This document shows, one piece after another, positions 11,403 to 22,320 of a DNA stretch of 49,814 bases (its first letter is position 1; every line of letters starts with the position of its first letter). The notes beneath the pieces are model-generated. The model did no database searches. It had not been told where the DNA came from and saw only the letters and a list, made by a program, of their open reading frames with translations. The stretch spans positions 1 through 49,814 of the forward strand of contig WOGZ01000250.1 of assembly GCA_009733775.1 (NCBI GenBank). The letters are read 5' to 3'. The position numbers were made by a program, and so were the translations under genes. This DNA is from Alectoria sarmentosa (lineage: Eukaryota; Ascomycota; Lecanoromycetes; Lecanorales; Parmeliaceae).

Positions 11403-14146
11403 CTACAACACCTTTCTCGCCGCTTGGATAACCAGAATGCTAGCCCGAATATTGCTGCCGATCATGGCAGAGCTCACATGGCTCAGGCTTTGCTCAACTT
11501 CACTTTTGGAAACATCGGTGCCACCATGCGACGTTCCGCGGTGACCTCGACCCAGCACCACTAGGTCGCCTACGTTCTTGCGCGAGAGGCCGACCTCAGC
11601 CTTGGCCCGTTCGACGCACTCATGCGATATGCTCAATGTGTCAACCATGTCAAAGACGACCCGCGATTGCATTTCCTCCGGCAATGAGTCCGCCATCGAA
11701 TGGAAGAACGCGTCGCTATCGCTTTCCGCCACAACGCTGGTGACAACGGTGCCGTGGCTCTTGGTGACTCCAGTCTCCCTTGTCTCAACGCCTGGTCCCT
11801 TCACATGCAGAATCGTGGCCGTGACATTCGGGTTTTTAGCCAGTCTCAGGACGAAACGTAGCGCGACCCGGTCATCAACCGAACCGATGTAGGGGAAGAA
11901 AATGTGGTGGCTTAGATCTCTGAGTGGTGCCGTGGCGTGTAGCTGGTTGCTTCGCAAGCTTAGATTCGTAGCGACGCGGATCAATGACCGCGGCTCTTCG
12001 CGTGGCATTGCACCGAAGCCATTGTTGATGAAAACCGCCGCGTTGCAAGGAACGCTTTTGAAGAAGTCGTAGACGAAGACGTTGTATGATGCGTTGCTGA
12101 AAGTAGTATGACGTCCTTCACCGAAAGGCGCAGTCGCTACCTCAGAAAGGCTTCCGCTCTCGCTCCAAGGAAGTAGAACCATATCGGATGTATGATCAGA
12201 TGCACGTTCACCCAGCATGGCTGCATACTGTGCTTCGGGCACGAACTGCACTTCTCCGGAGACGGCGACATTGTTGAGCTGGCCAAAAGTGTGGAAAGCA
12301 TTGACCACAGGATCTCGTTGAGACCAGTCGTCTGCCTCCGATTCTTTCATTACAGAGGAGAGGCGTTCCGTAAGCTCTAGCATTCGAAGTCCATGCACTT
12401 CGAGGGGTCGCTGGATGACCGAGGCTTGCCTATCTGTCTCTGTTCCTGCCAGTTTGCCATTCTTGCTGGGATGGACCTTAGCGATCGGAGTATCAGACTT
12501 CTCGCCGCCCAAGAGAGCAACAAAGGTGAAGATGCTGGGCAAGCTGTCGAGTCGGAGGCAGACGAGAAGCTTTCGATATTCCGTCCACTGCTCTTTGTCC
12601 GCCGCAGAATCCTTAGGGCTGCCCGCAGTGTCTTCTGAATCGAGTCGGCTTTCGTCCCAGTCGATATCGCCTCGCTTCCACGCAGCGAGCTTCTTTTGGT
12701 ACCAGGGTGGGAAGAGCGCAAGCGTCAGGGGTGTTGTGGCAAACGTGGTGACCAAAGCCATCACGACAAAGATGGTAAAGGTACGCTGACTGAGGATCTT
12801 TGCTTGCAGACCAATGTTCTGGACCTGTTAGTCTCCTAGCAGAGAGGAGAAAATCCGTAGAGCTCACCAATACGATCAGCTCTATCAAGCCTTTGCAACT
12901 CATCAGAACACCGATAGTGAAGCTCTCTCTCCAAACGAGCTTGTTGGCTCTAGCAGCAAGGGTACCGCCGACAACCTTTGCGATGAATGCCACCGCGATG
13001 ACTCCGATGACATATGCCCACGTACTTCCATTATTAAGGAGGCCGAGGTTGGTGCTCAAACCCGAGAGAGCAAAGTATAGCGGAAGGAAGAATACACTGA
13101 CCAGGTCCTCCAGTTTCTCTGTGAGCTTAATGGCAAATCCTCCTTCGTGGGGGCAGACCAATCCCATCAGGAAAGCTCCAAAGATTGGGTGGACTCCAAT
13201 CACGCCAGTGAAGAAAGCCGAGGCGAAGACCATAAGCACTGTCAGAGCCACCACGGATTGTGTGGGGCCGTTATGAAGGCTACCACTGCGCTTCAGGAGC
13301 CACAGGAAGGCTGGGCGGACGGCGTAAATCAAAAATAGCACGTAGGCGACACACGTAAGTAGAACGTATAGAGCCGTGATTCCGGATCCGGCGTTGACAA
13401 TGGCAACGCACAAAGCTAGCAGGATCCAGCCAACTACATCGTTTGCGACGCCTGCAGATAAGACGACAACACCGACTTGGGTTTGGAGTAGCTTCAGCTC
13501 CGTCAGGATTCTGCAGAGTACTGGGAAAGCCTGCGTGTGCTTAGCGTTTGCAACTAGCCAGCATGAGGTAGGCCTACCGTGATGGCCATGGCAACACCAA
13601 TGAAGAGTAAATATGTCCCGAGGCTGATTGGCACGAGACCCTTATCATCACGAAACTGATAGTATAGTCCGTATGCGATAGCACATCCTAGCCCGAATGG
13701 GAGAGCCATACCCGCAGCTCCAACACTGAGAGCTATTCTCCAGTTCCTGACCAGAAGGCGCAAATCGACCTCGAGTCCTACGAGGAAGAGGAAGAGAATC
13801 AGACCAATGTTGGCCGCGGTTGACAGTGTAGCCATGGAGGCTGCAGGGAAGATGGCATTGGTGAAGCCTGGGGCACGGCCGAGGACAGAGGGACCGAGCA
13901 GTATGCCGCCAATAACCTCTGCGATGACCCTTGGCTGCCTGATCTTGGAGAGAGGAAGATGGAGGAGTCGGGTGAATATGAGGATAATGCCGGCCTACAG
14001 AGACAATGAGTCAGCGCGGGGTTCATGGGAAGGTAACGGGAGGGCCATACCTGGATGATGAAGACGTATATGGGGTTCTTGGGGTCGTAAATGGAGGGAT
14101 TGGAACCTTGGAGGATGCCTCCTTGACCGGGTGCTCTGACCACCAT
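11403..14146 (-). CDS. KHA1: K+/H+ antiporter of the CPA2 family (Kha1-like)
   Basis: Cation/proton exchanger for K+ and pH homeostasis. Yeast Kha1 acts in internal membranes. Four exons (14146-14051, 13994-13578, 13530-12868, 12824-11403) sum to 2598 nt, giving 865 aa, the usual size for fungal Kha1. Residues 25-435 form the multi-helix Na+/H+ exchanger domain. Visible family motifs are RQPRVIAEVIGGILLGPSVLG, LFLFLVGLEVDL and GVANDVVGWILLAL, the last carrying the Asn-Asp pair of CPA2 ion sites. GVHPIFGAFLMGL and MSCKGLIELIVL follow. The C-terminal half (from about residue 440) is a soluble regulatory region that ends VIQAARKVL. The start was chosen at the first ATG of the frame, 32 codons before the first intron. 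The gene is co-oriented with the HAK gene and separated from it by a decayed transposon. Confidence 0.92.
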
Positions 14147-14817
14147 GGCGAGAGCAGGCTTCGTAAGCGGTATGTGTTGGGCAGTGAGATGCAATGTTGG
14201 CAACGACACGAGAGAAGAATGGAAGAGAGCAGTCTCAGAGAGAGGTTGAAGTAGTGATGAGACGAGTCGAGTCAACGTCTTCCACACGCGGCGTAGGTGT
14301 AGGTCAATGTGGGGGGGGAATGGCTGCGAGAGATGGGCCAAGGAAAGAGGCTAGACCTTGCCCATGTGCCCACACAGCATGTACCTTGTCCTTGAGCCAT
14401 AGTGAATGGGAGGAACATGAATGCGAGTATGAATACGAATATGAACATGATTGCATGAAGAACGATCATCTGATCCTTGACCGCTCCTTTGGCTTCTTTG
14501 GCTTCCGCATCCAAATGGGTGCTTTGTTGGTGGTTGGCTACCACCTGCTTGGTGCTCGCTAAGTCTTTCCTCGTTCCAGACCTGAGGGACCCCTTATGCA
14601 CCTCGGCAGGCGCGGTTAGCTGCAAGGCACTAATGCCCGATTGGTTGTCAGCAACTCGACATATCTTGGCGGTCTTGGTGGTCTTGGCGGTCTTGGCGGT
14701 CAGTATGGCTACCAAGACTACCGAAGCTGCCAGAGCCTCGCAACAGTTGAAGGATGGGGTTTGTTGACACCATATACCTTGTACGAATAAGACATCCTTT
14801 ACCAAAGGTATTCCAGC
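14147..14817. promoter_or_regulatory. Divergent spacer between KHA1 and the 2EXR-like gene
   Basis: It separates the minus-strand antiporter start (14146) from the plus-strand start at 14818, so it should hold both promoters. A 9-base tandem repeat (GGTCTTGGC with variants) occupies about 14662-14702. A hexamer-like GAATRY repeat lies at 14403-14452. No reliable coding sequence was found here. Confidence 0.5.
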
Positions 14818-15870
14818 ATGCTTGCGCTACAGCGGATCAGCGACTGGATCCTGGATGCTGAATCCGAGGACATCTCGCCTCTGCCTTCCCCCACCCCGCC
14901 CAGGTCCAGATTCGAATCTCTTCCCACCGAACTTCGCCTTGGAATCTACAGCCTACTCCTCTCAGGAAAGCCCGAATACTGTCACTTTGAAAAATGCGAC
15001 AGTGGCCGTAGCTACTCAATCCCCAGACTCTATCCCGCCATTCTCGCCGTCAATCGCTCCATCTCCGCCGAAGCTTATCCCATCCTGTACGGCGAGAACA
15101 CGTTCCTCTTCCTCGGCACTACAAGGAACGCCGACGATCTTCAAGTCCATTACCAACTCCTTGGCCGGCGTGCCGGGCTACCCAAACTTCAAAAGCCATC
15201 TCTCCTCCCCGAGCAATCGCGCCATTTGATCAAACACGTTGCAGCCGCCCCGTTGGAAGTAGCCAAATATGATTGGGTCGGTCGACTTCTCAAACTAGCA
15301 CCCGCGGTCAAGACCGTCGATTTTGACTTTTGGGTTGGCTCCTTTCAAAGGCCTGATGTTTTGGGGTCCTTCACAAGCATTTCGACCCTCACTGCGTCCG
15401 TTCCCGCAATCAAAAGTCTCATCAATGCTTCGACACAGACCTTCCGCATTGGGGCTCGAGATATCAATGCCTACTATGAATCCGGATTTCGCTTTTCACG
15501 CAGAAAGCGAGTAGAGCTGCCTGGCATGAAATTAGCGGTTGTCGACCTCAGAGGCCTTGACAATATGCAAGAGAAGAGTCGCTTGGTTCACAAAGCCTTA
15601 AGTTTCATCATCGAAATCATGGGACAAAGGCCGCCGATGCCGAGCAATACTAATCCGCCTGGCCAAGCACTTGTGTCAGTAGAGAAAAGACTGCTCGTGC
15701 ACCGAGACTTTGCAGGCTTTTGGTCCTCGGACGAGTTCACGGTAACAGCTGAGATTCAAGGGTGGAACCCAGTCGATACGAACGGCCAGAGTATTGATAT
15801 TGGCCGAGACTGTAAAAGTATAACTTGGCGACGTTCGGGGACGAGCTATGTCCCGAACAAAAGGTTATAA
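14818..15870 (+). CDS. 2EXR/F-box-like domain protein
   Basis: Single-exon 350-aa protein. Residues 33-48 (ESLPTELRLGIYSLLL) form the F-box-like/2EXR start motif. Residues 75-98 carry the companion block LAVNRSISAEAYPILYGENT. This pair defines a very large Pezizomycotina family of poorly characterised proteins; some members have an F-box and may be SCF ubiquitin-ligase adaptors. The rest is soluble with no transmembrane segment. The first ATG is used, since the frame is closed just upstream. It diverges from the antiporter gene. Domain identity is clear, but substrate and biological role are unknown. Confidence 0.8.
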   Translation: MLALQRISDWILDAESEDISPLPSPTPPRSRFESLPTELRLGIYSLLLSGKPEYCHFEKCDSGRSYSIPRLYPAILAVNRSISAEAYPILYGENTFLFLGTTRNADDLQVHYQLLGRRAGLPKLQKPSLLPEQSRHLIKHVAAAPLEVAKYDWVGRLLKLAPAVKTVDFDFWVGSFQRPDVLGSFTSISTLTASVPAIKSLINASTQTFRIGARDINAYYESGFRFSRRKRVELPGMKLAVVDLRGLDNMQEKSRLVHKALSFIIEIMGQRPPMPSNTNPPGQALVSVEKRLLVHRDFAGFWSSDEFTVTAEIQGWNPVDTNGQSIDIGRDCKSITWRRSGTSYVPNKRL

Positions 15871-16352
15871 TGCTACAGGGGCTGGTGACTGTCTACAGAC
15901 GGCATCCTCAGTTGAGAACTACACAACGGGGAATGAGAGACCGTTCATCCAGGTCATGCTGTTTCGATTGGTATAGGTGATTGGGGGTATATTGATTGAG
16001 TACGTAACGAACAGTATCAGATCTCTGTTCAAGGAATACCGAACATGTTTGAGTAGAGCAAATTTCGGACCTTTGTTGAAGAGGTGGTCGCAGAGATCGA
16101 AAAAATCCTTCGGTAAGGACTGTGGGTGCAATGCCTATCAACCAGATGCTCCAAATCACGAGAAGTCCAGATATCACAAGCGCTGTTCCCAATCACCGAG
16201 CAACTTTCCAGGATAGCGGCATCTATTGCAAGCAGTTAGAAGCCGCATCACCGGGTCCACTACTTCTGGCGGCCGAGTTCATTGTGGCTCAGGCAAGACA
16301 GCCTACCGTCATCGGGGTTCCTCAGAGCTACTACATCGCCGTCCTTCCACCA
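15871..16352. other. Gene-poor stretch with a possible membrane-segment relic
   Basis: On the minus strand at about 16192-16110 a short frame reads VISGLLVIWSIWLIGIAPTV. This resembles a membrane helix but belongs to no complete ORF. It may be a decayed exon. No other gene can be supported. Confidence 0.25.
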
Positions 16353-16494
16353 TTCTAAAGGGGCTTCGAAGCCGACATCCGGGCTCTTGCTAGCAAAATC
16401 GTTACCCACTGTGGGCGTGAGTGCTCAATCTCGCCACAGTAGAATCCACGAAATGAAGCAGAACCCGGCGTCAATCATTGAAGCCCCTTTAGAA
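16353..16494. repeat. Short element bounded by a 15-base inverted repeat
   Basis: TTCTAAAGGGGCTTC at 16353-16367 is mirrored exactly by GAAGCCCCTTTAGAA at 16480-16494. The enclosed segment has no ORF. It could be a small MITE or a stem-forming transcript. No clear target-site duplication is visible. Confidence 0.45.
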
Positions 16495-16637
16495 ATGTAA
16501 GAGGACGGCGGTGTAGGCTCTCTGAGGATCCCCAATGCAAAGGCTATAATTTCAAAGTCACATTAACTCGTATAGCGTTTCACAGGAGGTGGGTGGGGGA
16601 AGGAAGACGTTACTAAAATGCCGCTTCCAGTGGTGTT

Positions 16638-17153
16638 TCAAGTTGGTACCAAGCCCAAGGTGGTCATTACTCGTCTGACAGTGTTCATGTCGCTATCCAA
16701 GTACACCGCTCCCAGGATTGCCTCGACAGTGGCAGACATAGTGATCCGAGAGACAACTCCCAGGGATGACGGACTATGGATGACGAAAGCCACCAGACCA
16801 GTCGCACGGCCGATCCTGTCAAGATTGGGGTTGCCAGCGACCTGTTGTCGGATCTGGTCAAAGCGAACTGGCTGAAAGTCAGCATACAAGCCCAAGGGAT
16901 CTTATCTCGTATGATTGCTATCACCCCGAGCGTCATCCCCTTCGTGCCACGCTTCCGCAAGCGCAAGATCGAGAACCTTGTCGCCTAGAACGGCCAAGCG
17001 CTTATTCCCGTCGACAAGTCTGCGATTGCCAATGACATAGACTGGAGACCCTGCGGCCTGGAACGCTTCCCAAATCATGCCTGTATTCGTGAATTGGTAA
17101 TCAATAATGTTCTCCACCCCGTGGATGCTATACATCATGTGATTGTGCGCCAT
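16638..17153 (-). pseudogene. RNase III-like paralogue 1, probably frameshifted
   Basis: Small single-domain RNase III homologue. Exon 1 (17153-16925) encodes VENIIDYQFTNTGMIWEAFQ and DGNKRLAVLGDKVLDLALAE, the first RNase III helices. Exon 2 encodes QVAGNPNLDRIGRATGL and SATVEAILGAVYLDSD, ending at 16638. The obvious intron (16924-16872, donor GTGATAG, branch GCTGAC, acceptor TTTCAG) has the same position and phase as in the intact copy at 26186-26738, and exon 1 has exactly the same length (229 nt). Joining them puts exon 2 one base out of frame and gives a TGA after four codons. So this is a recent frameshift, an unusual splice, or a base-call error. At the E. coli Glu41/Asp45/Asp114/Glu117 positions it has Ala, Asp, Ala and Glu, so catalysis is unlikely. 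Confidence 0.7.
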
Positions 17154-17761
17154 GATGGAGATAGGGACGTTGTGGGTTGAAAGAAGGAGTAGTGGTGTTC
17201 AATTTGAGTTGGAGATCGTGAGGAAAGGGTTACAAGTTGAAGTGGAAAGTGAAGATGGTAAAAGGAAAAGAATATGAAAAGAGGGCGGAGAAGACGATAC
17301 ATATTGAATCCAGGAATGCAGGGTCCAAATCGTCATAACAACGTCATGTTTGATGCAAGTTTGTCCGATTGGCCGGTTTGCCCATGAAAAGTCGGTGACC
17401 TTCTCACGTCAATCATCCAATTATCTATCCAGTGAAAAACTCTGATGTTTGATACGCTGTAAACTAGGCTGGTACTAAGTGCCAAGTACCACCCGGCCAA
17501 CCTTCCAGCGGCATACTGTTGGGAAGACCTACCTTCTTTGTTTCTTTTGCCCAATAACGCTGGGCAGCTTTTTACTTTGAAGACTGCAACTATGACAAGC
17601 ATATTAAATTAACACAACATCCATCTGCAGGATGGCGGCTTTAGCATGGATATTCTGACCCATCTACGAATGATTGGCGACATCTCCCACGTCAAAAAGT
17701 GGGAAATAAGAAAACCCAGTCTAACCTGATTCTTGCTCAAGCAAAGCGAAGCGCAAGACCC
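17154..17761. other. Intergenic, no supported feature
   Basis: This lies between RNase III-like loci 1 and 2. Only short unrelated frames occur and no RNA gene was recognised. It includes the presumed promoter of locus 1 next to 17153. Confidence 0.4.
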
Positions 17762-18214
17762 TCAATCTCCTTGTTTCGGTATCATTCTCAAATGCTCTTT
17801 AAATATCGTCACCTACCCCAGATGTTTTTGCGAATCTAGCCAAACCGCACCAAGGATCGCTCTAATCCTCGAACTGACAACGTCAAGTCCTGTGGGAATA
17901 TACATATGAAGACGGGACTGGTATGCGACTCTAAGCAGATTTGCGTCTCCGTGCAGCTCTTGGTGCACTGAAACGGCACCGTCAAGATCTGCCAGTATGA
18001 CGTCTTTCGCATTATTTATGGTCCAAAAGTTCCGCCAGATTTTAGCCTCAAGAACCCTTTGGCCGGCCAATTCCAGAAACGCTTGATTCTCTCCTTGGGG
18101 ATGAGGAGTATTGCTGGGTTGTAGCGCCTAGGAAAGAAGTGCCCGGATCTTGAAATGGTAATTGAGAATTCGTTCGACTTCTTCGACTACATTCATCATG
18201 TTAGGGTCAGCCAT
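17762..18214 (-). pseudogene. RNase III-like paralogue 2, two in-frame stops, no intron
   Basis: Reading from the ATG at 18214, VEEVERILNYHFKIRALLS is followed by TAG (18128-18130), then ALQPSNTPHP and FLELAGQRVLEAKIW. The frame continues without intron through SSRIRAILGAVWLDSQ to a second TAG (17813-17815) and ends at 17762. The first stop falls where the other three copies have Glu in the motif W-E-A-[LF]-Q. It is therefore most simply GAG to TAG, a transversion and not a RIP change. Unlike the other copies there is no intron in the middle, so this copy may derive from a spliced RNA or have lost the intron. Metal-site positions read Glu, Gln, Ser and Arg. Confidence 0.7.
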
Positions 18215-18744
18215 GATAAAGCGCTTTCGGGATGGAGAAATATCCGAAATTTCAATGACATTTGTTCAGGGGATGAGATCGGTGGATAGTCATTCCTTTG
18301 CATGTATTATGGGCGTCAGACCTCTTTATATCGCGAGCACTCTTTCGAACCTATTTGCCTGATTGCCGCTCTGTCACACGGGAAGGTATGGATCAGAAGA
18401 ATCATGAAATACGCAAGAAGGTCAAAGGCGCCAATCAAATTGTATAGACGCGAGATCCATTATTTCAAATATGATGTCGGTACGTTTGCCTCTTCCTTCT
18501 TCCTATTGCTGTGTGATGGCTGATGGTGACGAAATTAGCTTCCCTGTGTCATCCCCTTCCGCACGAAATTAGGAGTTCATTGACCATGAGCCGCCTCACA
18601 AATTGAGACCTATCAAGACTTTGTTATTCCGTTATCTCGATCAGATCTCTGAGCCTGCTCCGTGGTTACAGCTTGTCGACCAAACTACCGACTGAAAAGA
18701 ATCGACATTCTGACACTTACTAGCCAGACAAATCCAGTAAAGCC
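18215..18744. other. Intergenic, no supported feature
   Basis: Spacer between RNase III-like loci 2 and 3. Only short frames without recognisable domains occur on either strand. Confidence 0.4.
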
Positions 18745-19459
18745 TCAAGAAGGAGACCTGTTCCAACTTGAGCTAACCTTCCATCTCCACATCCCGCTGC
18801 CCGACATCCGAACTTGCCTCGTCACCACCCAAATTCGATCCCTCTTCCCCTGTCGCAAAACAACGTCCAGCCAACCAATACCAGAATCTCCCTTAGACTC
18901 ACGCTTCTTCTGTTTCGCGAGAATCTGATTCAAGTTTGCCAAAGTCATTCGAACACCATTCATACCCGCATCCAAGAAAACAGCACCGAGAAGCGCTCTA
19001 ACGGTCGCATCGATGGGAACCTCGGCCTCAATAACCTTGCCATGCCTATTCTTTGGAACGAAGATCTTCTCCAAGCCGACCTCTCACCAACAGATTCCGG
19101 GCAGCCATTTGAGCCGAACTTGCGTACGATGCTTTGGAAACCTTTATTGAACATCAGCATGACTGCTTCACGTCGCCACCATTTAGAATAAAACTGACAT
19201 ACGTACTTTCTGCATCCTCCTCGCCAGCATTGACATTTCCCGCGAACGCAAGACCGATTGCAAAACCCCCAATAAGATCCAGACGCCTGTTACCATCAGG
19301 GACGCTTTCGTGATCCGTCATACCCGGTAAAAAAGTTCCGACACCTTGCAGAGCCTCCCACAGAAGGGGCGTGACCCGAAACTGGTGAGCGATGATGTCC
19401 TCGATGCCTCGGAGAGTGAAACAGATGGGGTGCGGTGAATTTTCAAACCGTCCCACCAT
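18745..19459 (-). pseudogene. RNase III-like paralogue 3, frameshifted
   Basis: Exon 1 (19459-19207) encodes IEDIIAHQFRVTPLLWEALQ and PDGNRRLDLIGGFAIGLA. A 44-base GTACGT...CAG intron (19206-19163) sits at the same phase-1 position as in copies 1 and 4. Exon 2 starts in frame (MFNKGFQSIVRKFG), but homology moves to another frame near 19075-19090. There GLEKIFVPKN and DATVRALLGAVFLDAGMN follow, in the frame that closes at 18745. One lost base or two gained bases explains this. The tail after the RNase III domain is longer than in the other copies and unconserved. The four metal-site positions read Asp, Gly, Ala and Arg, so even a repaired protein should not cut RNA. Confidence 0.7.
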
Positions 19460-19715
19460 GGTTGCATCGACAGTAGGCCTCCGGGTTTTTTTGGATCCGC
19501 GGGATCGACCGGTACGCTTCGCTACGGTATAGCTGCAGATCGAGCCTGCTTTGGAACATCGGACGCACGTGGCTTGAGCGGAGTCTTGGCTCTAGTCATC
19601 GCGTAGACAGCGCTCCTTTCTGGTGTGACAGCGATCGCACGCTTGGCGCTGGCTTCCCGCAGGGTTCGAGATTTGAGACTTCACTGGCCTCGGCGCCCTG
19701 GAGAGTAGTAGACAT
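19460..19715 (-). pseudogene. Broken Zn2Cys6 zinc-cluster segment in frame with paralogue 3
   Basis: On the minus strand 19639-19535 encodes CDRCHTRKERC, a 13-position linker and CVRCSKAGSIC. This is a perfect Cys-x2-Cys-x6-Cys pair of the fungal binuclear zinc cluster, followed by a basic GRSRGSKK stretch. The linker contains a TAG at 19594-19592. The frame has no ATG upstream. An ATG at 19715 (MSTTLQGAEA) is in a different frame and would need a shift or splice. Downstream, the frame runs without a stop into the ATG of RNase III-like paralogue 3. It is either a relic of a transcription factor or the head of a fused gene, now broken. Confidence 0.6.
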
Positions 19716-20845
19716 GGCTCCTCTGGAGCGCAATCCTAGCTTAGCGGCCAGATGAGCGGAAGACTGATCTGTGGTCACAGTCGACTGATCTTGAGCGTCC
19801 CGTATTGCTTGCAAAAGAAAAAAATAATTGTCTGTAGGGACTTCCAGATTCATGTCACGAGAATTGCCGAGAACGTCTCAAATAACTCGCAAGGTATTTT
19901 CAATCGGATACTACCGATCAAGAGCAAAAAAACCCAGGATCGCCTCACCGAATAGCGGATGAAAGCGTAGCGCCTAGGTACATGCCATCCCCCGAAAGAT
20001 CAAAAATGCCAGAAAAGCACCTCACACCCCCGCTGTCGGAGGACTTCCAGCGTCCTACCTCCCCTTGGTTTGACACCCCTCATTTTCCTCCCTCCCTCCC
20101 TCCCTCCTCACGGCCGTGAAAGAATTGAGTCAGCTATCCTCCGGCCGAGTAAAAAAAAAAGTCGTGACTCGCATCCACCATCACGGAGTCACCGCAGTAA
20201 ACCTTTTTGACGACCGTCACGCCAGATGGGCAATCCACACCCATCACGCTCTGAAGAAGGCTCTCTCTCCCTCACCAACATCTCCATATCTTGACCACCT
20301 ATACGCGTGCTCTGAATCAATCGCCACAAGAAGCCCAGCTCAGTCAGTTCATCACCTTCATCTCAGCCGACCGGACTGGTCTAAGTATGGATTCCAGCAA
20401 ATGCGAGAATCATGATTCAGCCACTACGCATTCATATACTCACGGCACGTTCGGAAAACTATAGTCCCATTTATTTAGTAAGTTGAGCATCAGCAACCTA
20501 GCAACTCCAATGCAACTAGCTACTACCTTTATAATCAATCCCAAAATCTCTGTGTTCGTGAATAAGGGCGTAAATACAGCGCCTTTCTTCTCAAAACCAA
20601 AGAATCGAATAAATGTGCCAAATCTTCATTTCGACTCCTCACTCTAGTTATATCAAAAAATACAGATGCGGATGGAACCTACCATATAATTCCCATCGAA
20701 TAATACCGCAAGTTTCAATATCCCAAAACATTCCCAAAGAAACGATTTCACCAACCCTGTCAACCTATACTGCGTCCGTAATGAAAAGACCGCGAATCGC
20801 CCCTGGCTTTCAAGCGACTATTGTAAGAAACGCCCACACGACCAT
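19716..20845. other. Non-coding stretch with CCCT tract
   Basis: No gene is supported. A CCCT repeat lies at about 20087-20106, and an A-rich run at 20152-20160. Short frames in the region look like chance. Confidence 0.4.
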
Positions 20846-21195
20846 CTCCGCTAACCAAGCATTTACTAGATTAAAAAGAACGCAACCATCCCCAACCCCT
20901 CCAGACCCCATCCCGACACCTCTTCATCCCCAGATAACCCCCTACCCCCCTTTCCCACATCACTCAGATCCCCTCCCTCACTTCCCCCCCCCCCCACAAT
21001 CCTCCTCCCCACCAATAAATTTCAAAACCCCCCCCCCCTTCAAAACCCCCTCACCACCCTCCCCGACCTCGCCCCCTACCCTCCCATTACCAAAACCAAA
21101 ACAAACATCAGCATCATCTCTACACAAACACACACCAACCCACCAAACATATCCCAAACATATACTCCGCCCCCCCCCTCCCCCAAGCCCCTCAG
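20846..21195. repeat. C-rich, G-poor strand-skewed tract
   Basis: The plus strand is dominated by C with A/T spacers and very little G. It has C runs of about ten to thirteen bases near 20987, 21028 and 21168. The minus strand could form G-quadruplexes. No codon structure is credible. Homopolymers of this kind are prone to sequencing-length errors. Confidence 0.6.
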
Positions 21196-21299
21196 TCGCA
21201 ATCGTCAATTGAAGACTGCGAGCGCCATGTTTTGTAGAAGCAGAAGACATGGAGAGGGTGGGGGATTGGAAAGTGCGCGCGAGGAAAGAGGGGAACGGG

Positions 21300-22320
21300 T
21301 GGAGGGACGGAATGGAATGGAATGGAATGGAATTGGCAAGCTTAGATTCAAATCATTACAGGGAGTTCCAATTCTAGTTCGCGTGGAAGGAGGGAAAGAA
21401 AGGGTGTTATCTGGCTCAGACAGCAGTAGTGGTGGTGCTGCTGCTGCTGCTGCTTGATGAGACACTATATTCGCGCACATTCAAAACTCTCGATTAAGTA
21501 AAGGAACTGCGTCCCTTTACAGTATAACGAGGTTTCCAACAATAAGAAAACCCTGTCAAAAACATAAGTACAAAGATGAAAACAGAGATGGAAAGACTTC
21601 CAAACACCAAACCCCGGATTCTTCAATAATCCAAATCATGTATGCAAATTGACAATCAAATCTTACTTAATCCACAGCGCCTTGAACCCATCCCATCACA
21701 AAACGCCATCCCAATCCTCCTCTCTCAAACCCCAGTCCGAAATAAATTCATCCCTTCCGTGCCCCCAACTCCATCAAGCAACAGAAAACCCGAATCGCGA
21801 CTCGCCCATGAAAACGAAACGAAACGAAACGAAACGATCCGAGCAAGCGAGCGAGCGCATCTCGAGCCCCCCGGGCGCCGCTCCGAAAGATGTACATGAT
21901 TCCGGGTGCGTGCCGGAGCCCTGGCGGCATAAGTAAGTAGCCTACTGCTTCGAAAAATAAAAAGAAGCGACCGAGTGGTTTGGTTATATCAGGTCAGGAT
22001 AGGGTAGAATAGCATAGAATAGCATGGTCATCCATATCTTAGCTAGAACCCTACACGATGCAGGGATTTCTCGAAATCCGCTCCCTTCGTGAGATGAGGC
22101 AGAATGGGATGTAGGCAGGTATATCTATCTATCAGTCAGTCACTCACTCACTCATGTTGAAATATGATGATGGAATGTTAAGGATGGATTGATTATTCTC
22201 CCAAAGCTCCCCTGGAGCAAGCCCTATATAGAGTACTAATCATGTGGCTGGCATGGCAACAGGCCGAAGGAGGCTGGGAACCAACCATCTTTTCAACAAC
22301 TCACTCACTCACTCACGGTA
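21300..22320. repeat. Microsatellite-rich non-coding segment
   Basis: Short tandem repeats include GGAAT units (about 21308-21332), GCT units (21436-21455), GAAAC units (21813-21838), CATAGAATAG units (about 22008-22024) and ACTC units (22140-22152, 22300-22316). No open frame with a domain is seen. Confidence 0.6.

Noticed and set aside
14272..14805. 177-codon minus-strand frame between KHA1 and the 2EXR-like gene
   Set aside because: It covers tandem repeats in a divergent promoter spacer and has no recognisable domain.
20613..21212. 199-codon Pro/Thr/Ser-rich plus-strand frame
   Set aside because: It is open only because the C-rich strand lacks stop-forming bases. It has homopolymer runs and no conserved motif.
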